Positions 7,832-15,269 of a DNA stretch of 19,945 bases are shown one piece after another. The stretch comes from JAKZSU01 sp047517485. GTDB lineage: Bacteria > Pseudomonadota > Alphaproteobacteria > UBA7887. Each line of letters starts with the position of its first letter. The stretch's first letter is position 1. Position numbers and translations under genes: made by a program. The stretch covers positions 1 through 19,945 of the forward strand of contig JAKZSU010000132.1 in assembly GCA_047517485.1 (NCBI GenBank), written 5' to 3'. The notes beneath the pieces are model-generated. The model saw nothing but the letters and a program-made list of their open reading frames with translations. It made no database searches and was not told where the DNA came from.

Positions 7832-9553
7832 ATGAGAATTAACGGTACTGGCAGTGGACTCCGCATGATCGCGGCGGCCGCCACCAGCCTTTGCGTGGTC
7901 GCTTCGGCGAACGCGCAGGAGGTCGGCAGCGGCACGCTTTACGGCGACATGCAGACGGTTACCCAGGACATGCTCAATCGAGCCGCGAGCGACGCGAATA
8001 ATTTCCTGCATACCAACGGCAATTACGATCAAACGCGCTATTATCCGGCGGCGCAGATCAATACCGACAACGTGCACCGCTTGGCGCCGGCGTGGATTTT
8101 CCAGACCGAAATTGTCGATACCATGGAAACCACGCCAATTGTCGTCGACGGCATCATGTATGCGACGACGGCGTTCAATCAGGTCTACGCGCTCGACGCG
8201 GCGACCGGTGCGCAATTGTGGCACTACAAGCACAAGATGGGTCCGATCGCGACCTATTGCTGTGGCCCGAACAATCGCGGCGTCGCGGTGCTTGGCGACA
8301 TGGTCTATTTCGCCACGCTCGACGCCGAGCTTATCGGGCTCGATGCAAAGACCGGCGCGAAGATCTGGGATGCCCAGATCGCCGATCCGGAACTCGGCTA
8401 TTCCGAGACCATGGCGCCGACCGCGGTTAACGGCAAAATCCTCATTGGCACCAATGGTGGCGAGTACGGCATCCGCGGTTTCGTCAAGGCGTATGACGCG
8501 ATGTCCGGCAAGCTGCTATGGACGTTCCACACCACGCCGGAGAACTCGGTGGGCGTGTGGGCGACCCACGATGCCACGGGACGCGACATGCATCGCGATA
8601 TCGCCGCCGAAAAAGCGGCGCTCGCCGAATTGGGCGATCCGTACAAGACCGTTGGCGGTGGCGTATGGCAGAACCCGGCGGTCGATCTCGAAACCAACCG
8701 GATTTTCTTCATGGCGGGTAACCCGTCTCCCGATCTCGACGGTTCGATCCGCCCGGGCGACAATCTCTATACCAACTCGCTGATCTCGGTCGATCTCGAC
8801 ACCGGCGAATATGTCTGCCACTTCCAGTATATCGCCCATGACGTGTGGGATCTGGATGCGGTCAGCCCGCCGATCCTGGTCGATGTCGCCGACGGCAACG
8901 GCGACATGGTTGCTGGCGTCCTCCACGGCGGCAAAACCGGTCATGTCTATGTCCATAACCGGGACGATTGCAGCCTGATCCGCTTCTCCGAGGCGATGGT
9001 GCCGCAGGAGAACATGTGGGTGCTGCCGACCGCCGAGGGCGAGCGCATGCTGCCGGGCGCGAATGGTGGCGTCGAGTGGTCGCCAATGACGACCAATGCC
9101 GGCCTCGGCCTGGTCTATGCGATCAATCTGCATCAGCCGATGACCTATCATGTCGAAAGCACCCCGTACCCGGGTGGCAAGCTGTGGCTTGGCGGCGCCT
9201 TCAAGGTGATCGCGTCCGAGCAAATGTGGGGCAATGTGTCGGCGGTCGACTACAACACCGGAGAAATCGCCTGGAAAGTGAAAACCCAGCAGCCGATGAT
9301 CGGCGGCATCATGGCCACCGCGGGCGGCTTGGTGTTTGCCGGCGAGGGCAATGGTCTGTTCAAGGCGTATGACGCCGCGAACGGCAATGTGCTGTGGCAG
9401 TTCCAGGCGGGTGCTGGCGTCAACGCGCCACCCTCGTCCTACACCATCGACGGCGAGCAATATATTGTTGTCGCCGCCGGCGGTAATGCCCAGCTCAACT
9501 ACAAGCGCGGTAACAACATCATCGCGTTCAAGCTGATCACCGAACGCGACTAG
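7832..9553 (+). CDS. Periplasmic PQQ-dependent alcohol dehydrogenase (quinoprotein, lanthanide-type DxD motif)
   Basis: A 573-aa quinoprotein with a Sec signal peptide (cleavage after about residue 29, ASANA-Q). It would oxidise alcohols in the periplasm with PQQ. Seen in the sequence: the adjacent-cysteine pair C143-C144 in YCCGPNNRG, which forms the vicinal disulfide over PQQ; metal ligands E211 (GGEYGIRG) and N297 (AGNPSPD); the catalytic base D340 in HDVWDLD. The residue two positions later is D342, the extra aspartate that marks lanthanide-using XoxF/ExaF/PedH-type enzymes, where calcium enzymes have Ala or Ser. There is no C-terminal cytochrome domain, so electrons need a separate carrier; the two-heme cytochrome c gene begins about 140 bases downstream. 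GGGAGG precedes the ATG by 8 bases. The alcohol substrate cannot be told. Confidence 0.92.
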   Translation: MRINGTGSGLRMIAAAATSLCVVASANAQEVGSGTLYGDMQTVTQDMLNRAASDANNFLHTNGNYDQTRYYPAAQINTDNVHRLAPAWIFQTEIVDTMETTPIVVDGIMYATTAFNQVYALDAATGAQLWHYKHKMGPIATYCCGPNNRGVAVLGDMVYFATLDAELIGLDAKTGAKIWDAQIADPELGYSETMAPTAVNGKILIGTNGGEYGIRGFVKAYDAMSGKLLWTFHTTPENSVGVWATHDATGRDMHRDIAAEKAALAELGDPYKTVGGGVWQNPAVDLETNRIFFMAGNPSPDLDGSIRPGDNLYTNSLISVDLDTGEYVCHFQYIAHDVWDLDAVSPPILVDVADGNGDMVAGVLHGGKTGHVYVHNRDDCSLIRFSEAMVPQENMWVLPTAEGERMLPGANGGVEWSPMTTNAGLGLVYAINLHQPMTYHVESTPYPGGKLWLGGAFKVIASEQMWGNVSAVDYNTGEIAWKVKTQQPMIGGIMATAGGLVFAGEGNGLFKAYDAANGNVLWQFQAGAGVNAPPSSYTIDGEQYIVVAAGGNAQLNYKRGNNIIAFKLITERD

Positions 9554-9605
9554 CGTTCGGTCGATGCGATACGGGGACGGCCGCCACGATTGGCGGCCGT
9601 TTCCA
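9541..9605 (+). terminator. Tandem hairpins after the PQQ dehydrogenase gene
   Basis: Two consecutive inverted repeats. The first, CGAACGC (9541-9547) with GCGTTCG (9553-9559), holds most of the stop codon in its loop. The second is a perfect 10-bp stem, ACGGCCGCCA (9577-9586) with TGGCGGCCGT (9591-9600), loop CGAT. It can be lengthened to 14 bp with two G-U pairs but is followed by only a short T run. This fits a Rho-independent or attenuating terminator that lets the dehydrogenase be expressed more than the downstream cytochrome gene. Confidence 0.65.
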
Positions 9606-9694
9606 TATCGTGACACCCATCCTTGATGCCGGCTTTCGTTCGCGAAATGCTCTCCCCATATGGGACTCGGGCCCAACACGAGACAGTTGCTTCA

Positions 9695-10276
9695 ATGATC
9701 AAGGTACTTGTCAAATTTTGTTTCGCGTCGTTCGGATTTGTCGGGGCGGCGCTGGCCGACGAAGATCCTTTCGCCGAAGTCCGCGAGCAGCTCGAGCTGT
9801 GCGCGACCTGCCACGGCGAAGGCGGCGCGGAGCCGCTCGACGAAACCATTCCGATTCTCGCCGGACAGCACCTGTACTACGTCTACGTTCAGCTCAAGGA
9901 CTTCAAATCGGGCTTGCGCGAAAACGACATCATGGGGCCGATGGCGGGCGAGCTCGAAAAAGCGCAAATGCTGCTGATCGCCGAATATTATTCCCTGCAA
10001 GCGTGGCCGCGGATGGACTACGAGTTCGATGGCGCGAATGCAGGGTTAGGCCGGCCCGCGGCCGGGGCCGGCCAATGCGTGCAATGTCATCTCGGCGGTT
10101 GGGAAGGCGCCAGTCGGGTGCCCCGCTTGGCGGGACAAAGTCCGGTCTATCTGGAAAAAACCATGCTCGATTTCAAGGCCAAGCTGCGCAACAACTCACC
10201 CGCCAAATCGTCGCTTTTGAGTTCTTTCGCGGACGAACAAATCAACGGCATGGCGGCCATGCTGGGCGGAATGTAA
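9695..10276 (+). CDS. Two-heme periplasmic cytochrome c (c4-like)
   Basis: A 193-aa protein starting at the ATG at 9695, chosen because it gives a clean signal peptide (MIKVLVKFCFASFGFVGAALA); longer in-frame starts at 9623 or 9626 would bury it. There are two CXXCH heme-attachment sites, CATCH (36-40) and CVQCH (128-132), one in each of two similar c-type domains, as in cytochrome c4. The first domain offers M80 or M83 as the axial ligand (NDIMGPMAGEL). In the second domain the aligned position appears to be K171 (NNSPAKSSLL), with no Met there. Its position after the PQQ dehydrogenase suggests it is the electron acceptor, passing electrons towards the terminal oxidase. It is followed by the ABM-fold gene after 39 bases. 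Confidence 0.85.
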   Translation: MIKVLVKFCFASFGFVGAALADEDPFAEVREQLELCATCHGEGGAEPLDETIPILAGQHLYYVYVQLKDFKSGLRENDIMGPMAGELEKAQMLLIAEYYSLQAWPRMDYEFDGANAGLGRPAAGAGQCVQCHLGGWEGASRVPRLAGQSPVYLEKTMLDFKAKLRNNSPAKSSLLSSFADEQINGMAAMLGGM

Positions 10277-10315
10277 GTCCGCCCTGAACCAACACGATGA
10301 CAAGGGACTTTGAGA

Positions 10316-10624
10316 ATGATTCATATCCTAGCAATGATTACCACGAAACCGGGTTTGCGAGCCGAGGTTTTAGAGTCCTTCAAGGCCAATGTACCGGCGG
10401 TCCTCGAAGAGGACGGCTGCATTGAATATGGCGCGGCGGTTGATGTGCCGAGCGCCGGCTCGTTTCAGACCGACCTTGGCGAGGACAGTTTCGTGGTGAT
10501 CGAGAAGTGGGCCAGCATCGATGCGCTGATGGCGCATGCCGGATCGGCTCACATGAAGGCGTACGCGGCCAAGACCAAGGACAAACTCGCCGACCGCGTG
10601 ATCCACATCCTCTCGCCGGCTTAA
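10316..10624 (+). CDS. ABM-domain protein (antibiotic biosynthesis monooxygenase / YgiN-like)
   Basis: A 102-aa protein with the dimeric alpha-beta barrel pattern of the ABM family: MIHILAMITTKPG at the N-terminus, a helix with LEEDGCIEY, the VIEKWASIDAL strand and helix, and a HMKAYA segment. Relatives include cofactor-free quinol monooxygenases such as YgiN and heme-degrading IsdG types; no specific substrate can be assigned. The ATG at 10316 has AAGGGA 8 bases upstream; a TTG two codons earlier is rejected. It lies 39 bases after the cytochrome c gene and is probably co-transcribed. Its TAA overlaps the TAA of the convergent ankyrin gene within TTAA (10621-10624). Confidence 0.8.
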   Translation: MIHILAMITTKPGLRAEVLESFKANVPAVLEEDGCIEYGAAVDVPSAGSFQTDLGEDSFVVIEKWASIDALMAHAGSAHMKAYAAKTKDKLADRVIHILSPA

Positions 10625-11346
10625 CACGCAAGCGCGTTTTGGATCTCGGCGTTTTCGCCGAGGGTGCACGCGGTTTCGCCTTCAACGTCCGCGTGACTGG
10701 GATCGGCGCCTGCCCCGATGAGCAAAAGTGCGGCCGCGTCATGTCCGTTGGTCGCGGCGGTCATCAGGGCGGTGCGGCCGCGATCGTCGGCGAGATCGAC
10801 GGCGGCGCCGTGCTCCAAAAGCAGCGCTACGATCGCTTCATGGCCGTAGCCGGCGGCCCACATAAGTGCGGTCAAATTGTTACCGTAGCGCGTGTCGGGG
10901 GCGATGCCGGCATCGAGTAACGCCGCGACGATTCCCGCATAGCCATTCCCAGCGGCGTAGACGATGGCGGATTTTCCCGTCTTGTCGGTCCACTCGGCGT
11001 CGGCGCCGTGGGCCAAAAGCAGGACCACCAGGTCTTCATTGCCGTCGTAGGCGGCGGTGGTCAGTGCCGATATTTTTTCCAAATTGGCTTGATTGGGGTC
11101 GCTGCCCGCGTCGAGTACGAGGCGCAGTGTCTCGGCGTCGCCGCTGCGCGTAGCATGAATCAGCGCGGTATTACCAAAGCGATTGCGCGCCTTGACCGAG
11201 GCCCCTTCGGCCAACAGCCGCGCGACTTCGCCGGCATCGCCTTGCCGCGCCGCGTCGAGGAGCGCGGTGTTGAGTTCACGGGCATCGGCGAAAGCGCCGG
11301 CGGCAAAGAGTGCTATGGCGGTGAAGGCAAGCACGAAAAGGCGCAT
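10621..11346 (-). CDS. Periplasmic ankyrin-repeat protein
   Basis: A 241-aa protein with a signal peptide (about residues 1-20, MRLFVLAFTAIALFAAGAFA) and then six ankyrin repeats of about 33 residues, each with the TALxxAAxxGHxxxVxxLLxxGA pattern, followed by a degenerate end. The ATG at 11346 is preferred over an upstream in-frame start at 11400 because it gives the signal peptide directly and has GGAG about 10 bases before it. Ankyrin repeats bind protein partners; a periplasmic location is inferred. The partner is unknown. It diverges from the amino-acid dehydrogenase gene across about 120 bases and meets the ABM gene tail to tail. Confidence 0.85.
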   Translation of the reverse strand: MRLFVLAFTAIALFAAGAFADARELNTALLDAARQGDAGEVARLLAEGASVKARNRFGNTALIHATRSGDAETLRLVLDAGSDPNQANLEKISALTTAAYDGNEDLVVLLLAHGADAEWTDKTGKSAIVYAAGNGYAGIVAALLDAGIAPDTRYGNNLTALMWAAGYGHEAIVALLLEHGAAVDLADDRGRTALMTAATNGHDAAALLLIGAGADPSHADVEGETACTLGENAEIQNALAC

Positions 11347-11468
11347 CGGTTGGTGTCTCCATGGTCGGTCTCGGATTATCGGCGCGGACCCTCGCGCCAT
11401 TCCGCGATATCGTCAAGAGCGCTATGATAAGGTCGAAGCAGCAGTTGGCGGAGCGAGGGAGGACGGTT

Positions 11469-12740
11469 ATGGACAATATGTTCCAGGCGGCGAGGACCCG
11501 TCTCGACGAGGCGGCAAAGTATCTCGACATCCATGAAGACGTGATGGAGCAGCTGCGGTATCCCAAGGAGACCCTGGCGGCGACCCTGTCGATCCGGATG
11601 GACGACGGTTCGGTGCGGTCGTTCAAATCCTGGCGGTGCCGCTACAACGACACCCGTGGTCCGACCAAGGGCGGCATTCGCTATCATCCCAACGTCAGCA
11701 TCGACGAGGTCATGACCTTGGCGTTTTGGATGACCTTGAAGTGCGCGGTGGCGAATTTGCCGTATGGCGGCGCCAAGGGCGGTGTCGCGGTCGACGTCAA
11801 ACAATTGTCGCGCACCGAGCTTGAACGTTTGAGCCGCGCCTACGTCCAGGCCTTTGCCCGCTTTATCGGACCCGACCGCGATATACCGGCGCCCGACATG
11901 TACACCAACGGCATCGTCATGGCGTGGATGGCCGACGAATATTCCAAAATGGCGGACGCGCCGACGCCGTCGGTGATCACCGGTAAGCCAGTGGCACTCG
12001 GCGGCTCCGAGGGGCGCATCGACGCCACCGGGCGGGGCGGATACTATGTCATTCGCAAGCTCGAGGACGAGCTCGGACTAGCCCCGGGAAAATCCCGTGT
12101 CGTGCTGCAAGGATTCGGCAACGCTTCGTTTCACTGCGCCCGGCTGCTGCATGACGACGGATACGTCATTGTTGGATTGTCGGATTCGCGCCACGCGATC
12201 TATGACCCGGACGGCCTCGATCCGCATCAGGTGATGGCGCATAAGCGCGCGACCGGCAGCGTGTCGGGGGCGCCCAGCAACGGAACCCTGACCGAGTTGA
12301 CCAACGCCGAACTTCTCGAAAGTGACTGCGATCTGCTGATACCGGCGGCGATCGAGAACCAGATCATCGCGACCAACGCCGCCGCGATCAAGGCCTCGGT
12401 AATCGTCGAATTGGCCAACGGGCCGACATCGATCGAGGCGGATCCCATTCTCGCCGCGGCCGGCAAGATCGTCGTCCCCGACGTGTTGGCCAATGCGGGC
12501 GGGGTGACGGTGTCGTATTTCGAATGGGTGCAGAACAAATCCGGCTTCTATTGGGATGAGGCGGAAATTCACACCCGTCTCAAGGCGGTAATCGAGCCCG
12601 AGGCGGTCAAGATCTGGGCCTTGGCGGGCGAGAAGGGCGTCGATATGCGAACCGCGGCCTATGCGCACGCGCTGGGGCGCATAGCGGAAGCGGTCGAGGC
12701 GCGCGGAACCCAGGAGTATTTCAAACCCGATAAAGGGTGA
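11469..12740 (+). CDS. Glu/Leu/Phe/Val dehydrogenase family, glutamate dehydrogenase type
   Basis: A 423-aa enzyme that interconverts an L-amino acid with its 2-oxo acid and ammonia using NAD(P). The catalytic lysine is K103 in PYGGAKGG, with D143 in PAPDMYTN. K67 (GPTKGGIRYHP) and S349 (GGVTVSYFEW) match the residues that hold the glutamate side-chain carboxylate in glutamate dehydrogenases; leucine dehydrogenases have hydrophobic residues there. The Rossmann motif reads GFGNAS (215-220). The start at 11469 is chosen over 11361 because AGGGAGGA lies 5 bases upstream and the protein then begins like RocG/GudB relatives (MDNMFQAARTRLDEAAKYL). The length is normal. Confidence 0.92.
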   Translation: MDNMFQAARTRLDEAAKYLDIHEDVMEQLRYPKETLAATLSIRMDDGSVRSFKSWRCRYNDTRGPTKGGIRYHPNVSIDEVMTLAFWMTLKCAVANLPYGGAKGGVAVDVKQLSRTELERLSRAYVQAFARFIGPDRDIPAPDMYTNGIVMAWMADEYSKMADAPTPSVITGKPVALGGSEGRIDATGRGGYYVIRKLEDELGLAPGKSRVVLQGFGNASFHCARLLHDDGYVIVGLSDSRHAIYDPDGLDPHQVMAHKRATGSVSGAPSNGTLTELTNAELLESDCDLLIPAAIENQIIATNAAAIKASVIVELANGPTSIEADPILAAAGKIVVPDVLANAGGVTVSYFEWVQNKSGFYWDEAEIHTRLKAVIEPEAVKIWALAGEKGVDMRTAAYAHALGRIAEAVEARGTQEYFKPDKG

Positions 12741-12860
12741 GGCGCGCGGTACACAAGGCTGTCATGAGGTCGGTGCGACTTGACCTCGTGGCACGGCCAC
12801 GGTACCCGTTCTCCCGCCGCTGCACGGTCGGGCGGCTTATTCCGAGGACGGCTCACCACG

Positions 12861-14279
12861 ATGTTGAATGCGCTCGCGCGCCTGATCCGGCGCATGGTCT
12901 CCTTTATATATCGCTCGGCGATTTTGGCGCCTTTGGTGCTGATCGGGGCGATGGCGGCGGCGCAGGCGCAGGACGACAAGCCCGAGCCGGTGGCCGAGGA
13001 AGAGGACATCTACGCGGGGCCGACAAAGAAAGGCGGGTTCAATCCCGAGACCGCGGTATTCGGGCCGCTGCCGCGCTACCGCACCGAGGACGGCTCGCTC
13101 AACATCGGCGGCGGCATGGTGATGCAGTTCGACGCCGGAACCTACAGCCAGGGCGGCCAGGGCGGGCCGGAAACCAGCCAGGCGCTCAACCCCGATCTCG
13201 AGACCGGGCTCAAGGCGCGGCGCGGCATCTTGGTCGGCAGCGCGTTGATTTACAGCGATTTCATCGTTTTTGGCGCCTACGACTTGTTCGATACCAGCCA
13301 GGCGACGATGGATGGCCTGCGCTCGGCGGTGCTCGCTTATCGCGGGCTCGATCCGATTTGGTTCACCTTCGGCCAGCAGGATATCGCCTCGCCGCTCGAC
13401 GCCGGAACGTTTTCCAGCCGCCGGGTGTTCATGGAGCCGGCGATGACCTCGAGCGCCTTCGGCTACGCGCCCGGCGTCCCCTCGCTCGGCGCCGCGATCC
13501 TACGGCGGACCAAGCATAATTACCTGAAGTTGGGTCTGCACAGCGTGCCGGCGAAGGAAATCGGCGGCGACAGCGAAGGCTATGGCCTCCACGGGCGCGC
13601 CACCTGGGCGCCGATCGCCGAGCGCACCAAGGCGCTGCATTTCGGCGTCGCCGGCTATTGGCGCAAACCGACGGTGACCCGCGGCGAGACCGGCGGGCGC
13701 GAACAGTTCAAGGCGCGGCCGGAATTGCGCATCGACGATACCTCGTTCGTCGATACCGGCAGCATCGAACGGATCAACGACTATTACTTTGGCGCGGTCG
13801 AATTGCTCGGGGTCTACGGCTCCGCCGCATTCCAGGCCGAGTATCATCGGCTCGAGGTCAACCGCTATAACGGACCGCACGAGACCGCGTTCCGCGACTT
13901 GTCGTTCGACGGCTATTACGCCCAGGCGAGTTATTACCTGACCGGTGAATCGCCGAATTATTATTCGCGTTTCGCCACCTTGTGGCGGGTCCAGCCGTTC
14001 GACGAGTTCGACCTCGAGACCGGCGGCTGGGGCGCCTGGGAAGTCGCCGCGCGCTACAGCCATATCGATCTCGACGACGGGGTGAACGATCTCGCCGGCG
14101 GCGGTATCCGCGGCGGCGTCGGCACCATCTATGCCCTGGCGCTCAATTGGTATCCCAACGCGCTGGTGCGGATCTCCGCCAATTATGTGCATGCGGATAT
14201 CGACAATCTGAGCGACACTGGCTTGAGCGAAGGCGACGTCATCGACGCGATCGGCTTTCGCTTGCAGTGGGAGTTCTGA
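12861..14279 (+). CDS. OprP/O-like outer-membrane porin
   Basis: A 472-aa precursor with a long signal peptide ending AMAAAQAQ (about residue 37). The mature part starts acidic and then enters a beta-strand pattern. It shows DGSLNIGGGMVMQFDAG near the N-terminus, alternating aromatic strands such as YFGAVELLGVYGSAAFQAEY, DGYYAQASYYLTGES, and the C-terminal phenylalanine in LQWEF that outer-membrane barrels use for BAM recognition. This fits the Porin_O_P family; phosphate or other anion selectivity is not readable from sequence. The ATG at 12861 has GAGGA 12 bases upstream; an ATG at 12894 is an alternative without a visible ribosome site. The VOC gene follows after 10 bases, so they probably share a message. 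Confidence 0.82.
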   Translation: MLNALARLIRRMVSFIYRSAILAPLVLIGAMAAAQAQDDKPEPVAEEEDIYAGPTKKGGFNPETAVFGPLPRYRTEDGSLNIGGGMVMQFDAGTYSQGGQGGPETSQALNPDLETGLKARRGILVGSALIYSDFIVFGAYDLFDTSQATMDGLRSAVLAYRGLDPIWFTFGQQDIASPLDAGTFSSRRVFMEPAMTSSAFGYAPGVPSLGAAILRRTKHNYLKLGLHSVPAKEIGGDSEGYGLHGRATWAPIAERTKALHFGVAGYWRKPTVTRGETGGREQFKARPELRIDDTSFVDTGSIERINDYYFGAVELLGVYGSAAFQAEYHRLEVNRYNGPHETAFRDLSFDGYYAQASYYLTGESPNYYSRFATLWRVQPFDEFDLETGGWGAWEVAARYSHIDLDDGVNDLAGGGIRGGVGTIYALALNWYPNALVRISANYVHADIDNLSDTGLSEGDVIDAIGFRLQWEF

Positions 14280-14289
14280 CGGAGGGCGC

Positions 14290-14727
14290 ATGATTACCGT
14301 AACCGGCCTCGACCACGTGGTGCTGCGCACCGCCAACGTCGCGGCGATGATCAAGTTCTACGGCGAGGTTCTCGGCTGCCGCATCGAGCGGGTCAATCAA
14401 GAGCTCGGGCTCACCCAAATGCGCGCCGGCGCGGCGCTAATCGATCTCGTCGATACCGACGGCGAGATCGGCCGCCAGGGCGGTGCGCCGGCGGGCGCCG
14501 AGGGCCGCAACATGGATCATTTCTGTCTCAAGATCGCCGGCTTCGACGTCGCGACAGTGGCGGCGCACTTGGCGCGGCACGGGATCGAGACCGGTGAGCC
14601 GGCGCGGCGCTACGGCGCCACCGGATTCGCGCAAACCCTTTACATCGAGGATCCCGAAGGAAACATGGTGGAACTTCGGGGCGTCGGCGAAGAGGTAATC
14701 TCCTCCGCCTCGGCGAGGACGACGTAG
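14290..14727 (+). CDS. VOC family metalloprotein (glyoxalase/bleomycin resistance fold)
   Basis: A 145-aa single-domain vicinal-oxygen-chelate protein with two beta-alpha-beta-beta-beta modules. H9 (GLDHVVL), H77 (NMDHFCL) and E128 (GNMVELRG) form the expected metal triad. The family includes lyases, dioxygenases and resistance proteins, and the substrate is unknown. GGAGG lies about 5 bases before the ATG, and the gene starts 10 bases after the porin stop. The family core ends near residue 131, and the last 14 residues lie in sequence that also codes, on the other strand, for the sortase C-terminus. Confidence 0.88.
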   Translation: MITVTGLDHVVLRTANVAAMIKFYGEVLGCRIERVNQELGLTQMRAGAALIDLVDTDGEIGRQGGAPAGAEGRNMDHFCLKIAGFDVATVAAHLARHGIETGEPARRYGATGFAQTLYIEDPEGNMVELRGVGEEVISSASARTT

Positions 14728-15269
14728 CGCATCGGGCCGCCGGGGACCACGCTGTCGAACGGCCAACAGGTGACCAGGGCGAGCGCCGGCCGAGTGCCGT
14801 GCGGCGCGATGCGCGCGGTGCGGGAATCGACGATAAGGGTGTCGGTCACCCGATAACAATGAATGGTGCCGCTGGCGTCCTGGGCGCTGATCGCGGCGCC
14901 CACTTCAAGATCCGCGAGGGCACGAAAATGGGTGTCGCGATGGCCGCCGATCAGGCTCAGGCCCGGGCGCCCGGGAAGCGGCGTTCCGTCGACATGGCCG
15001 GGCGCGAACGCCATCGTCCGCCCGCTGCCGCCGGCAAGAACGATCAGCGGTTGCTCGTTCTCGAAGGTTAGCCGGGCGACCGGCCAAGTATCGGCCCACG
15101 GCCACGGCTTGACCGGCTTGCCGGTGGCGACGGTCTCCGCCCACGAGGTTTCCAACAGATGCTGGGCGAGCAGCGCCTTGGCGTGGAGGTAGCCGGCCTC
15201 GCCGACCTGCCAGACGCCGATGACGACGAGCAGGACGGCGAGCGCGAGTACCGCGCGATAACGGTTCAC
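14640..15269 (-). CDS. Class GN sortase (marine proteobacterial sortase)
   Basis: A 209-aa membrane-anchored transpeptidase. It has an N-terminal transmembrane segment (about 6-20), then the sortase beta-barrel with catalytic H110 (IGGHRDTHF), C168 (ALALVTCWPFD) and R181 (GGPMRYVV). The class GN family occurs in Gram-negative bacteria, usually next to a single VIT/vWA substrate. That substrate is directly upstream here: the GTG start of the sortase overlaps its stop (GTGA). The last 20 or so residues extend beyond the usual family end and overlap the convergent VOC gene (14640-14727). It should act on the periplasmic face of the inner membrane. Confidence 0.9.
   Translation of the reverse strand: MNRYRAVLALAVLLVVIGVWQVGEAGYLHAKALLAQHLLETSWAETVATGKPVKPWPWADTWPVARLTFENEQPLIVLAGGSGRTMAFAPGHVDGTPLPGRPGLSLIGGHRDTHFRALADLEVGAAISAQDASGTIHCYRVTDTLIVDSRTARIAPHGTRPALALVTCWPFDSVVPGGPMRYVVLAEAEEITSSPTPRSSTMFPSGSSM

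Noticed and set aside
8516..9679. Long minus-strand ORF of 387 codons opposite the PQQ dehydrogenase
   Set aside because: Antisense to a clearly conserved gene; its composition is the mirror of GC-rich codon use and it shows no recognisable domain.
11361..11468. Longer N-terminus for the glutamate dehydrogenase gene
   Set aside because: The extension has no ribosome site and looks unlike the family; the ATG at 11469 has a near-perfect Shine-Dalgarno.
13500..14354. Minus-strand ORF of 284 codons opposite the porin gene
   Set aside because: Shadow of the porin frame, which has signal peptide, strand pattern and terminal Phe.
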